Origin: Mactra quadrangularis
Lineage: Eukaryota > Mollusca > Bivalvia > Venerida > Mactridae
Reading direction: 5' to 3'
Assembly: GCA_025267735.1 (NCBI GenBank)
Contig: CM046297.1
Coordinates: 25,756,011-25,820,010 of the forward strand
DNA length: 64,000 nucleotides
Shown: positions 34,176-44,929 of the stretch, one piece after another
Layout of the letters: the number at the start of each line of letters is the position of its first letter
Position numbering within the stretch: the first letter of the stretch is position 1
Notes under the pieces: model-generated
The model's database searches: none
Told to the model about the DNA's origin: nothing
Seen by the model: only the letters and a program-made list of their open reading frames with translations
Made by a program: the position numbers and the translations under genes

Positions 34176-34184
34176 CTCTGCCAT
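34176..34184 (-). pseudogene. Orphan BTB first exon (Met-Ala-Glu) with donor site
   Basis: Minus strand ATGGCAGAG followed by the donor GTGAGTACA, in the same context as the first exons at 20452-20460 and 46849-46857. The upstream gctttcattcaat and tgatcattca blocks are retained at about 34300-34370. No large BTB exon follows, because it was deleted at about 33780. Confidence 0.6.
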
Positions 34185-34407
34185 GATATTGATAACAAGC
34201 TGCTTTATCGAATATTAAACAATCACTTATGTCCTTTGTATTCAACTGCACATTAGTAGATCTCGTTTCGTAATATATGTCGCATGTATGATATATAACA
34301 GTTTAACTGAATGATCAAAAAAGATAAGTTTAAACTGTGTCATAACATTTTTCGAAAACAGCTTTCATTCAATCCATTATTTCTGTTTATACACTTCAAA
34401 ACACACA

Positions 34408-34648
34408 GGCGGATCCAGCGGGGAATCAGGGGGGACCCTAGTGTATTTCTTGCCTGAAAGTTTTTTCGGTGCTTAACATAGATCTAATGGTTATGTAGTT
34501 TTTATTATCAATATGTTGCATTTTAACTACAAAATGTGTATAATGTGGTTGTGGTTTGAGGTTCGTACCCACCCCCTTAGAAAAGTTCGGACCCCACCTT
34601 AAAAAAGTTTGGACCCCCCAAACAATAAAATTCTAGATTCGCCCCTAA
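34408..34648. mobile_element. hAT-like MITE, copy 3
   Basis: Starts acaggcggatccagcgggg and ends ttctagattcgcccct, flanked by 'tcaaaacac' and 'aaacatattg'. The empty site at about 53550 reads gtcaaaacatattg, which fits an insertion with a short duplication. It is internally deleted relative to 24667-24936. Confidence 0.6.
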
Positions 34649-34904
34649 ACATATTGATTATCGTTTGCAGAAATAGACAAAAACAGAATACGATCATTCA
34701 ATTCGATAGAGTGAATGTAAAACAACTATTCGATTGAATTATTATTTAACTAACGGTAGTTTAAATGTAACTACGCGTGTCATTCTGCATTGGTAAATCA
34801 GCTTGCTCAAAATATTAATGTATGTCATCTAATTTTTCGAAAATAACGCGATACTTGATATTTACAACAATGAAAACATATTCGTTTAACTTGGTGCGTT
34901 GATT

Positions 34905-35575
34905 TAACAAAATAATAATCTATCTGCAAATGTAGCTGTGTACGGGGCAGTCAACCAAGAAGGCGGACCAAACGCTGATGAAAAGATAAACATATTTTAT
35001 TTTCTCGATTACCCTAACTTAATCCACATTTATTGCTGTATAATCAGTTGTATTCAACCAGGCTTAGACTTCGGTGCATAATGTAAAATTAATATACGGA
35101 GTTCCTGATGCCCTTATGCTGATGCTCGCGGCTGAGCGCATATATTACGAACTTTCTTAGCCACGAGTTATGTATACTTTTAATAAGACAAAATATGAAA
35201 AACCCTGTTTACACTGTGGAGGCAACATTTACAGTCAGATTATTCTGTAAAATTGAATGATAGGTAGATCTGATGATTTCTAGTTAAAGTTTAAATATGC
35301 ATCTTCTTTGTCAAAAACTGGGTCACTGTGCCAAAATATTAAAACAAAATTATTATTATTATATGCCACATTTGTATTTGCATTTTCATATTGAAAATAT
35401 GTTCAAACGCGCTTCACAATTTAATGCATTATCTATGAATAAATGATAAAAATAAATTTATTTAATATATTTTTTTTTTAAATCATAGAATAAAAAACAG
35501 ATTATTTCTAAACCAAAGAGATCGATTTAGTGACCATAATGGGAAATAAACAAGCAGGGTTTTTTTTTTTGTTTT
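34905..35575. other. No gene seen
   Basis: AT-rich sequence after the end of duplication unit 3. No open frame, splice-site pair or repeat structure that I can support, beyond an attattattat run at about 35350 and poly-T near 35470 and 35560. Confidence 0.4.
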
Positions 35576-35579
35576 GTTT

Positions 35580-35880
35580 TTTCTTAGAATGTTTAGAGAC
35601 TGGACAAGCATGAGTGAGCCTGGAAGTGCATTCCACAGATATGGTGCAGCATTATTAAACCTATTGTCGCTAAAAGTAATGGTCCTAGACCTGGGGAAAG
35701 TAATAGGAAGGGAATTACTAGAAAAATGACAAAGACTGTAATCACAGAATATGTACCCGAGCGGATTGATATGCGAATAGACGGCGAATAGCTCATATCA
35801 TGCATTGCCAACCTAAAGACGTGCATTTTTTTTATACATTGTATAAAAGAATAGTCCAATTTGGATTCAATCGGCACACA
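35580..35880 (-). pseudogene. Decayed LINE ORF2 C-terminal fragment
   Basis: The minus strand in one frame reads SRTITFSDNRFNNAAPYLWN, then ALPGSLMLVQSLNIL, the 'R.FS..AP.LWN.LP' block that ends many LINE ORF2 proteins (compare DRSFSTVGPMLWNKLP in 28053-31277). Upstream codons are frameshifted, and the 94-codon frame at 35593-35877 is in another register. Confidence 0.55.
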
Positions 35881-37591
35881 ATCTTAATGTATTTGATCTT
35901 TCACTTGCTTCTACCACCTGAGCTAGTTGTGTGAACGTACTTATAAGTTGATTAAATTTTACAGAACATGTATAAAGTCTAACAGTCAACTAGTATCCCT
36001 CAGTTTTTAACAATCATTGCGTTAAAAATAAGTTAAATGTCTCAAATTATCCGAAACGATTTGTAAGTCGTATTTCACCTGGGCCCGATTATACAACACA
36101 TTATTAACACATTCTTATTTTAATTTTCTGGGTTAACCTGTCGGACAAGCACTGCTTTTTCGAAACCATGTAATACATGGCAGAAGTTGATTGACATAAA
36201 CCCAAGTGTAAAAAATGTGTTATTTATTTCTTTGTCTGCACAGAGACTTCCTGAGATAATACAATTGATTTATACCGAATTGCATCTCAAGTTCGCTCTT
36301 ACCTTATTATGATTCTTTCGTTATAAAGAAGAAGACATTATACAGGGTTTCTCCCCCACTCCCCTTAAATCGTCAGTATATATACGTGTATTTATCGTAA
36401 GCGTATATCACCTAATTATTGCCTGCTGCACTGAGCCAGCCAGTATGCATAGAAAGTGAATAGCCTTTATTCAAAACAATGAATAGTTTTGATTTGATGA
36501 TATTTTGATGTTGTTGTTTTTTTTTGTCCTGTTGAAAGTTGGCACTGAAATTGATGATTGAGACACATTATCCACGTTTATTGCTGTTCTGGTTGTCCGA
36601 GGCTGATTTTTTTTTCTTTGTAATACACATATTACGATCCATCCAATGGACAATGTTTAAGAAACATGTAAACTGATTGGTTTCTTTTCTCGTAGAATGG
36701 TATTTGATATTGAGCGCAAGATATATATCAGAACAATTACGTGTTTCTAAAGTAGTCCTTAATTTTATGTACCATCGTTAATACGCATCACAACCTTTAA
36801 TTCAGTACCATAAAAGAGTCTCAATGTCTTAAATTTTCCAAAAACATTGCCATTTTGGAATTGTCTGACCAACTCCTGCTCACTCGAAACTTCTCTAAGA
36901 AACGCGTTTTAGTAGCTTAAGGAAGAAATGCATGTTTGCAACCAGCCATTTTATTAAGCATTTGTGCTTTTATAAGTTCATCAGGAAATCCATGTCTTCT
37001 TCCGATTTCTTCTATCTTCTTAAGTAGTCAACTTGCAGCTACTTCGATGCATTGATCTCTAACCTCACTCAGTTTATATTTATCGGCAGTCATTGCAAGT
37101 CTGTAGACATGTTCGACTTGTACTTTGCTTTTTCTAGCTGCAAGTTATTTCATTAAAACAATTTTACATGGTGATACTAAATGTTAAACTTGATATTCAT
37201 TGGCTAATGGTAACACGGTTCCGACATTTTCACTTGTTGTGTGTTTCCTTATGTAAATATATAAGCGTCATAAAAATTCAACAAATTCATTAAATTTCTT
37301 TCCAGGCAATCGTATTTTTTTTTTTGCATTGCTTTCTTTGAAATCCCCTAAAAAACATCACGTAAAAGACAGTAGATGCAAATGCTAAACTGCATCTACT
37401 GATTTAGATTGATTTGATTCGACTACAAAAATCAAGTCTGCAGGATATCTGTTTCAGGCAAACTCTTCAGTATCTAGGTTAATATCACCATTTTTATCTG
37501 TTTCAGTAACATTGTCTTCTTTTGGTGGGTTTTCAAAAGACAAAGATACATCATTCTGTTGAAGAAAATAAAGAAAAAAATATATACTTAT

Positions 37592-38171
37592 ATATACTTA
37601 ACGAAACTTCTAAGTACTCCGATTTCAGTATTGAGTGAAGTCTTATTTTCAACATTAAGGTGTGATTGATGATGGAAACGTGCTTTGAACCATATTGACC
37701 ATTGCTTTCATGGTTTTCATGCTACTTTATCAATACAAAACGTTTTTTGTCGCGCATGCTTTAATATGGGAAGATTTTCTTATTGTTTTGATTGAACAGA
37801 AAGATAAGCAATTAGAAGTCTTATTCTGCAGTTGACGCACCGTCTAACAAAACACCTATTGTAATTTCTCTTTCTTGAAGCGACATGGGATAAAATTCTT
37901 GATTTTTCGCAGTGCTTATCAACACACTAATGATTTTTACTAAAAATGACAACGTGCAATTTTTGCACGATAAGCACGTGCACATTTCCGCTTTTCTGCG
38001 AATGCACGACAAAGCCAATTTTGCATCATATTAGAAGCATGAAAACCATGCAAGCAGACGTCAGTATAGCCCAGTAAAGATTTCCATTTAGGATCGGACA
38101 TAAATGTTGAAAAATGAAAGTTTCAAACAACATTGAAATCGGTGTACTTAGAAGTTTCGTTAAGTATATAT
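37592..38171. mobile_element. MITE with about 135-bp inverted ends in the pseudogene intron
   Basis: The left end (cttaacgaaacttctaagta, then ctccgatttcagtattga) and the right end (reverse complement: cttaacgaaacttctaagta, then caccgatttcaatgttg) pair over about 135 bp, down to gaaaaccatg near both inner borders. The outer edges sit in tata-rich sequence. The core has no recognisable gene. Confidence 0.7.
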
Positions 38172-38172
38172 G

Positions 38173-38249
38173 GCTCTTTCGCCTTCCGCTCACACATGCG
38201 CAGAAGATTATTGAAGATGTACGCATGTTTGAGCGGAAGGGGAAAGAGC
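38173..38249. repeat. 77-bp perfect-looking hairpin, 28-bp arms
   Basis: The left arm 38173-38200 is gctctttcgccttccgctca followed by cacatgcg. The right arm 38222-38249 reverse complements to gctctttccccttccgctca followed by aacatgcg, so 26 of 28 match. The loop is 21 nt. Size and shape resemble a small-RNA precursor, but it abuts repeats on both sides, so a MITE end is equally likely. Confidence 0.6.
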
Positions 38250-38635
38250 GAAAACACAATAACACAACAAAGTAGATCTGTCGTGTCTTTGTCCCGCTAG
38301 GCGCCACACGAAAACATAATCATATGACAAATGTACGTTTGTCGTATCATCGTCCCGCAGGTTGTGAGACGAAAACAAAAAGATGCGACAAAATTAAGGC
38401 AAGAACACGACACGAAAATGTGCGGTACCTTTGTAATAGTTTGTCGTAAAAATACATTGTTACATTTTGCTTCCTCAGACAAAAACACGACAAATGATAA
38501 AAATGTCGTATGATTGTGTTTTTGCCTGGCGCCTTGCAGGACGATAATACGAGAAAAAGTCTTTTTGTCGTATTTTCGTGTTTTTTTGTGTGGCACCCCG
38601 CGGGACAACAATGCGACATGGCATTAATCTGCCAC
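38250..38635. repeat. Array of inverted and direct TGTCGTA / tcgtcccgc units
   Basis: Motifs recur in both orientations: gtcgtgtctttgtcccgcta (38281), gtcgtatcatcgtcccgcag (38341), cgacaaaa (38385), cgacacgaaaatg (38409), tgtcgtatgattgtg (38504), tgtcgtattttcgtg (38566), ccgcgggacaacaatgcgac (38598). Together they make a 60-70-bp repeat with strong self-complementarity. The overlapping frames on both strands at 38297-38709 are by-products. Confidence 0.6.
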
Positions 38636-39429
38636 CATACATGTTTAAAATATGTAAATAAGTGACTATTATACCAACCAATAACGTTCAATTTATAGTT
38701 ATTATACAAGAACTCACTTCAGCCATAGTTACAGTCTGTGGAATCGAAGAAAGAAAAACTGTACACGAACATATGTTTTTCTTTAAAAAAACAAGTGTGC
38801 ATTAGCCGGCCTCGTGATTGTACATATCATTTGCATGTATTTATTTAAACAGAGCAGCTTTCATAACAGAATGATCAATAGGTCTGGGTTTAAACTGTGC
38901 CATTACATTTTCCGAAAACAGCTTTCATTCAATACACTATTGCAATTTAAACCTGTCAAAACATATTGTATGGAAAAAACAAGATAATTCAATTCGATAG
39001 AAAAATGCAAATAAATATTCGACTAAATCGTTATTCATGTTATAATTATGTGTGTCGTCTCATTTTTAAAACCAACGTGTTATTTGATATATATTTCACA
39101 ATCATTAACAAATATGCGTCCAAGGACAAAAGTGAATGTATAGATTTTGTATACGAAAATAAAATAAATCAAAGCTCGTTAAAAGGTACTTTCATGCAAA
39201 CGTTTGTACTCGTATAATAAGAAAACCTCGCGTTATTCATTCGGCAAGACACCTGAGCACAATTTTTTCATGTTTTAAATTTTTCAATGAACTCCAATGA
39301 ACCGAGCGTGCTTGATTTATAATAATCGAAACCAAACATTCAAGACTAAATTTATACAATTGATGATGAATCGGAAGATAAACAACTTATTTTCTGATCA
39401 ATTTGTGTTTATACATTAATCATATTCAA

Positions 39430-40104
39430 AAATGATTGAAATAATTATAGACCAGAGGAACAGATAAACTGCGTATCTGCGTAAATACGCAATTAAAAAT
39501 CTCGAAAACCCTATAAGAATAAAAAAAATTGCGTATCATAACCCAATAAAAAACTCCTTTACTCATAAAGTCTCGAAATCGCCGCGTATCGAACGTAAAT
39601 AAAAAATCGAAACTGGTCAGATAAGAGATGCGAAAAATAAAACTTCACGCGACAATTTCATGCCTATTGTCGTTCACACGCAGGGAGTTTAACTCGCCGA
39701 CATATGAATGCACAAGGATGTCACAAAATCGATAATAAAGTCGCCGACTTATGATTACACGCTCGATAACATCTGTATATACCTTTACCTATACACGTCA
39801 GAGTACATTGAAATAGCGCATATATATATTTTAATTGTTTGCAGCAATTAAATCAATATTAATCCTTTGTTTGAGGACAAATATGTGTTTGCAGTTTGAG
39901 TGAGAAGTTGAGGTCAACAATTTAAGATATGTGTCGGCATTTTTTCACACTTACTCTGTCGATGTTACAATTTTATAAATAACAATGACATAATTGCAAT
40001 GTCTCATTATGTAATCATGGAGTCTAATATAAATTAATCGTCATGAAAAATGTATTTTGAAACTAGCGTGACCTAATTTGTTAAATTGTATTATATATAA
40101 AACT
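39430..40104. other. No gene seen; insertion-like sequence
   Basis: Up to about 39440 the sequence matches 62820. From there it is unique in the window. It is unusual in its repeated 'gcgtat' and 'tcgaaa' words (39470-39620) and 'gtcgccgac' (39693, 39740), but no gene or terminal repeat was found. Confidence 0.35.
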
Positions 40105-41257
40105 TTACAGGAATGCCTGTTATATTTAATTGGTCAATGATTGTGGTTAAATGATCTAATTCGAATGAGAACGGCTGGACATTTACTATTCAATCCGAAC
40201 TCAGTTTCTCGCTAGCAAGTTGCAAGAACAACAAAATGCGGAAGATCGGATGGAACTCTATCCAACACAAAGGCGGTAATTTTGAATAGACGCGCTAAAC
40301 GGTAGCGTCAATATTTAAAACATACCCTTACACTTATAGAATTGATTATTTTACAAAAACAAATAATAATCGTTGTGCAAATATAAATATAATATAAATA
40401 AACCTACCTTGGTATTTGAATTTGCATAAACCAAGTTTCACTAATATGACAAATATAAAAAATTCCGACAATTTGAGAATATTCATTATTATACTTGAAG
40501 TTGCTTAACTCGACGTTTGATGCAATTGTTACACGCACTGGTGCCTTGGTGATTCCTTCAATTCGAAATTAATTACAGTCTTGTCTTGTGCAAATTTTTA
40601 AACGTGTCTTAAACTCAAATTTTTATATAGTCTCGTCCTGTCAAGCACATTTTAAAAGTATTCTGTTGCAATTAGTCTGACCGCTGTTTGCAAATTCGGA
40701 AGTACTATCTTTTTGATCCATTATTACGAATTTTATTTAAAAACACTTTAAAGTTCCGCTTTAAATACTAAATTGTTGTTTGCAAACATTTGCACTTTTT
40801 GACAACGTGTATATTTAAGTGACCAAACGCATAATTTGAGAAGAACAAGTTCCGTATATTAAGACCACTATTCTAATTATGGTTATTGGTTATAATGTTA
40901 TCGGGAGTGGAACTTTTCTAAAGAATCGTGATTGAGAGTAATACGTACAAATGCATAATAATGCTAGGCTTGGTTTGCCGGCGCAAAACATATTGCATAG
41001 TATTATATTAAGTAAATATATATATTATTTAAAAATCTAATTATTTCCCTTTACATGTCTAATAAACGAATTATTCAAGGTAAAAGGGTAAACGATGAAA
41101 TTATGCATTATTTATCAGATATGAAAGAAAATATTCAATATTGATGATACGTTTACTGTGGCAATATAATACATGAACATGATTTATTTTGTTATGCTTG
41201 TCTTGGTCAAGCTTCTAAAACTTAGTAAGCAGTTTTTAAACATTGAGTTTTTCATCT
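40105..41257. repeat. Segmental duplication of the metalloprotease 5' region
   Basis: Closely matches 7548-8697 over its whole length, with a few substitutions and small indels. It therefore duplicates the metalloprotease signal-peptide exon and upstream DNA about 32.5 kb away. Confidence 0.85.
40408..40486 (-). pseudogene. Orphan copy of the metalloprotease signal-peptide exon
   Basis: The ATG at 40486 opens the same 26-codon signal-peptide frame (MNILKLSEFFIFVILVKLG...) as 7847-7925, with the same donor CAAG/GTAGGT, and no change in the coding part that I can see. The later exons are not found to the left on the minus strand: 38.0-40.1 kb holds pseudogene and repeat DNA. It could act only as an alternative first exon, or it may be dead. 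Confidence 0.65.
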
Positions 41258-41753
41258 AAAGGTCCGTTCATACAGTGCGCGAACGCGTCCAACGCGAACC
41301 CGAACGCGAATTTTGAGATGGCAGGTCTTTTCTTGCTGTTATATATTAAGTTTCGCCATTTTGAAATATGGCGCAGGTAGAGTCAGATATGGAGGTGACC
41401 ATAGAACTGTATTTGTACGAAAACAACATAATAAGAGATAGAGGTCTTGTCTGCTTTGTCGTACAGTACATGAATTTTTCACTACTTCAATAAATCATGG
41501 TTTCTGTCTTGTCCATTTTGAAGCTATTTGTGGAAAAATGCCAGGGAAGTACTTGCTTATTGGTTGATAGCAAAAAAAGCCGCGCGAACATCTAAAAAAT
41601 TCGCTCTGGAGGCAATCAAGGCGGCCGTTTACGCAAACAAATATTTGTCGCGTTCGCGCTCTATTTGAACGGTTTCTCTACAAGTAACCAAACTATTCCA
41701 TGTCGAAAAACCGCGTTCCGGTTCGCTTTCGCGGTCTGAATAAACGGACCTTT
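41258..41753. mobile_element. GGTCCG MITE, complete copy (possible PIF/Harbinger)
   Basis: Left aaaggtccgttcatacag and right (reverse complement) aaaggtccgtttattcag are inverted. The outer bases suggest TAA/TTA or TA target duplication. The body is rich in cgcgaacgcg. A short frame beginning atggcgcaggtagagtcaga (41368) matches that at 8851. Confidence 0.65.
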
Positions 41754-41791
41754 ATATGCGGCGTTCATTAACAATGCAGACGCGAATACGC

Positions 41792-44063
41792 TGTAGCGCC
41801 GTTAAACGTCGCAACGCCGCTAAACGTCGCAACTGACGTTAAACGTCGCATCACTAACGCTGAACGTCGCAACCGCCGCTAAACGTCACAATCGCCCTGC
41901 CGTTAAACGTCGCAACGCTGACGGTAAACGTCGCAAAAAATCGACTGCCGTTAAACGTCGCAACCTTGTCGCTAAACGTCGCACTTAGTAGGAAGGTATA
42001 GTATCGAGCCTAATCAACACACAAATATTACATGGGACAAATATGACTTTAAAGCAGCCACTCTTAGATTCATAGCAACCATCAACATATCCTTAGCAAC
42101 CACCCCTTGGTCCAAAACTACCACTCTTACACCGTATGCCAATCGCCTTAAGAACAAAATTATCCATTATACTGTCCATAGCAATCGATTTGAGTTCCAT
42201 AGCAACCGTAATTGCACCTTTAATTTCCATTTAAATATCAAATGGAATAACTCTCGCGGCCATAAACTTTATCTAAGTGTCGATTTTGATCATCTTCAGA
42301 TCAACTTTAAAACTTGGTAAAGTTGAGTTAGATCTAGATAGGCAAGCGCTATAGACACGTTATTCTTGCTTTATTGGTGTTGCGTCGTTTAGCGGTGAGT
42401 GTAGCGCCGCTAAACGTCGCAACGCCGCTAAACGTTGCAATTGACAAATGTTTTTTTTGTATTTCGATGAATTGAAGATCATGTTTTATACTGGGTCATG
42501 CAGGATAAAATATAGATCAGAAGGTCAAAAAATATTTTTTGAAGCTACAGCCTGCAATTTCTAACCACATGTAGCTCTGTACAAATATAAGGAAGTGAGA
42601 AAAATATTTTTCTCAACTTTAAAGGTCTAGAGCTTTCATTTTTTGTATTATTTTTATTTGTGTTCGTTTACAATATCAAACTTAAAGTAAAAAAATCGGA
42701 TTTCTCCTGAGACTAAACTCAACAGTTCATTAACAAATTCAAATCATTACAATGGAAGTAAACCTTATCCAAATATTTTTATCAGTTTTATTTTGTATAA
42801 TATGGCTTTTAAACAACTATTGGAGTTTTAATAATACAAAATTTGATGTAAGATTGATTAAATGAGTAAACTTAAAGATCAAAATAAAAAAAATTAGTTT
42901 AAGTACAAAGTTGAGTTTTTTCGTGAAACTGAGGTCTGATCAAAGACCTCACAAGGCTCGGTTCCACGTTTATACAATTGAGTTTTAGCATTTAAAAACA
43001 AGAGCTCATCAGAGAGTTCAGGACATAATGGATTGGTTAGTATTCATAGACATTTTATGTGGAAATTAGAACTGTGACAGTCATATTGCTCATCCAGGTA
43101 AATAATTAAGATAGTGATTATTATTAGAATATTTCATTACAATGTATTACCAATATAATGTTTAGGTTTCCAGGAATCAACGTCTTCATCATATACTATA
43201 CTCATCCAGTCTAGATAGTAATTATAGGTTTGCAAATAGTTCAAATTTACATCGACTTTCTTAATAATATTACACTTTTCTTTTAAGTACAAACTGTCAT
43301 GTAAATGCATACATAGTGTCGAAAAGTGTGTAATGTAGTTTAATGAATTGATGGTTTGAAACTGGATCGTGTAGGATAAACGCACACATATCTGTGCAAA
43401 TATGCCAGAATCAAGTATGACGTTTAGCGTTGATTGCGACGTTTAGCGGCGTTGCGACGTTTAGCGGCGTAACACTCACCGCTAAACGTCGCATCACCGC
43501 TATAGCAAGAATAAGGTGTCTATAGCGCTTGCCTTTCTAGATCTTACTCAACTTGACCAAGTTTGAAAGTTGATCCGAAGATGATCAAAATCGACCCTTA
43601 GATAAAGTTTATGGCCGCTAGAGTTATTCCATTTGATATCTAAATGGATATTAAAGGTGCAATTACGGTTGATTTGGAACTCAAATCGGTTGCTATGGAC
43701 AGTATAGTGGATAATTTTGGCCTTAAGGCGATTGGCATAATGTGTAAGAGTGGTTGCTGTGGACCAAGGGGTGGTTGCTAAGGATATTTTGATGGTTGTT
43801 ATGAGTCTAAGAGTGGCTGCTTTGAAGTCAAATTTGTCCTATGTAATATGTGTGTGTTGATTAGGCGCGACACTATACCTTCCTACTAAGTGTGACGTTT
43901 AGCAGCAAGGTTGCGACGTTTAACGGCAGTCGATTTTTTGCGACGTTTACCGTCAGCGTTGCGACGTTTAACGGCAGGGCGATTGCGACGTTTAGCGGCG
44001 GTTGCGACGTTTAGCGTCAGTGTTGCGACGTTTAGCGGTGTTGCAACGTTTAACGGCGCTACA
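41792..44063. mobile_element. Foldback element, 2272 bp, with about 650-bp inverted arms built partly of short tandem repeats
   Basis: The left end tgtagcgccgttaaacgtcg and the reverse complement of the right end tgtagcgccgttaaacgttg match, and pairing continues through the whole arms (41792-42445 and about 43415-44063). TACGC is duplicated at 41787-41791 and 44064-44068. Each arm has an outer array of about nine degenerate copies of gcgacgtttagcggc, a unique middle (with paired ggttgctaagg, ttgctatgg and gtggctgc words) and an inner array of about three more copies. The central loop (about 42446-43415) is AT-rich with no recognisable transposase. Long arms containing tandem repeats are the defining shape of foldback elements. 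The frames at 43886-44120 are repeat-derived, not genes. Confidence 0.85.
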
Positions 44064-44494
44064 TACGCTAAAGACATTAAGCTAATGGTGGTGACATGTT
44101 GTGTACTCGTTTGGATTTAACTATTCTTCTCCATTTTCAATCAGTTTTGATATTCTATAAGATTCTTTTCAACTCAGTATTATCTTAATATATCTTGAAA
44201 TATTAAAGCTTTTTAGCGTTTGATAATATAGATCAATAACTCTTACTTTGGTTACATTTCGACCGGCATTGTCAGCGAAAATGGCAGTCCAAGATTACAT
44301 TCATTGTGTACATTTTGTACGAACCGAGTTGTGAGATTTGAGTGTTAACTTTATGAGAAAAGAATGATCAAAGCCACAATCTTTATTTTATAGTCATTTT
44401 AAATGATTAAATGTCTTTAATTTTGTCTTTATTTGCCAATACTTACTATTTTAGTCGACTCTACTAACTGAATTCCTAAACAGACTTTCATTAC

Positions 44495-44730
44495 CAGTAC
44501 TCCCTTGCCCTTCTACAAGGACCAAACAATTGCTTCCTTAATAAAGAAAGATCAATATTTAAATATCGAATTTCCATTGAAGGTAAGATCATCATCGTCG
44601 TCGTCGTAGTCGTCATCGTCATGTTGAGAAATTTCAAGCTTTGTGGGAGGGTCGTTGAGTACTGTTTATAAACAAGGGTCAAGGGCAAGAAAATTTAGCG
44701 GAGGTGCGCTGAACGCCGTAAAATAACATA
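44495..44730. repeat. Palindrome module, short microsatellite and truncated SINE B
   Basis: Bases 44495-44590 are the module (tcaatatttaaatatcga). Bases 44588-44623 are a short atcatcgtcgtcgtcg run. Bases 44625-44730 keep only the SINE B body and tail (gaggtgcgctgaacgccgta). The tRNA-like head is missing compared with 18105 and 33525. Confidence 0.55.
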
Positions 44731-44929
44731 AACATTGTGTTGACGCAGCGTTTAACCCAGTATAAATAAATAAAATTAGTAGAGGAAATTCATTTCACAA
44801 ATTTAATATATGCATACACAAAGTTAATGTGACATAATTAATATTGCTATCAGTTATTTATAAACATGTTCATCTACTGTTTGTCAGTTTGTCTAACCCA
44901 AAGCACTGCTCATTTGTATGGCTATTTGC

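Larger units (their letters stand above)
32732..34900. repeat. Segmental duplication unit, copy 3 (large BTB exon deleted)
   Basis: Bases 32732-33770 match the 3' side of BTB copy A (17490-18330). Bases 33790-34900 match its promoter side (20060-20960). The join at about 33770-33790 (cgtaaaataacctaaataac) removes the large exon and part of the intron. Exon 1 and the promoter remain. Confidence 0.75.
36535..38726 (-). pseudogene. BTB-MATH family pseudogene (copy D)
   Basis: First exon 38718-38726 (ATGGCTGAA, donor GTGAGT) is intact. The large exon starts at 37555 after the acceptor cttcaacag. It follows the BTB copies down to about 36535, including the conserved stretches for the helical region and the linker, but carries frameshifts, in-frame stops (one soon after DTEEFA at about 37455) and a T-run at about 37316-37326. 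The intron was enlarged by inserted repeats at 37592-38171 and 38173-38630. It is more diverged from copies A and C than those are from each other, so it is an older duplicate. Its 5' flank matches 61980-62800. Confidence 0.75.

Noticed and set aside
38297..38709. Overlapping frames of 60-120 codons on both strands
   Set aside because: They come from the TGTCGTA repeat array. The frames on opposite strands mirror each other and none shows a domain.
41792..42000. CRISPR-like array of short repeats
   Set aside because: The repeats are degenerate, the spacers are themselves repeat sequence, the array is mirrored in the right arm, and the genome is eukaryotic.
43886..44120. Ala/Arg-rich frames on both strands
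   Set aside because: They are translations of the gcgacgtttagcggc tandem array in the foldback arm, not genes.
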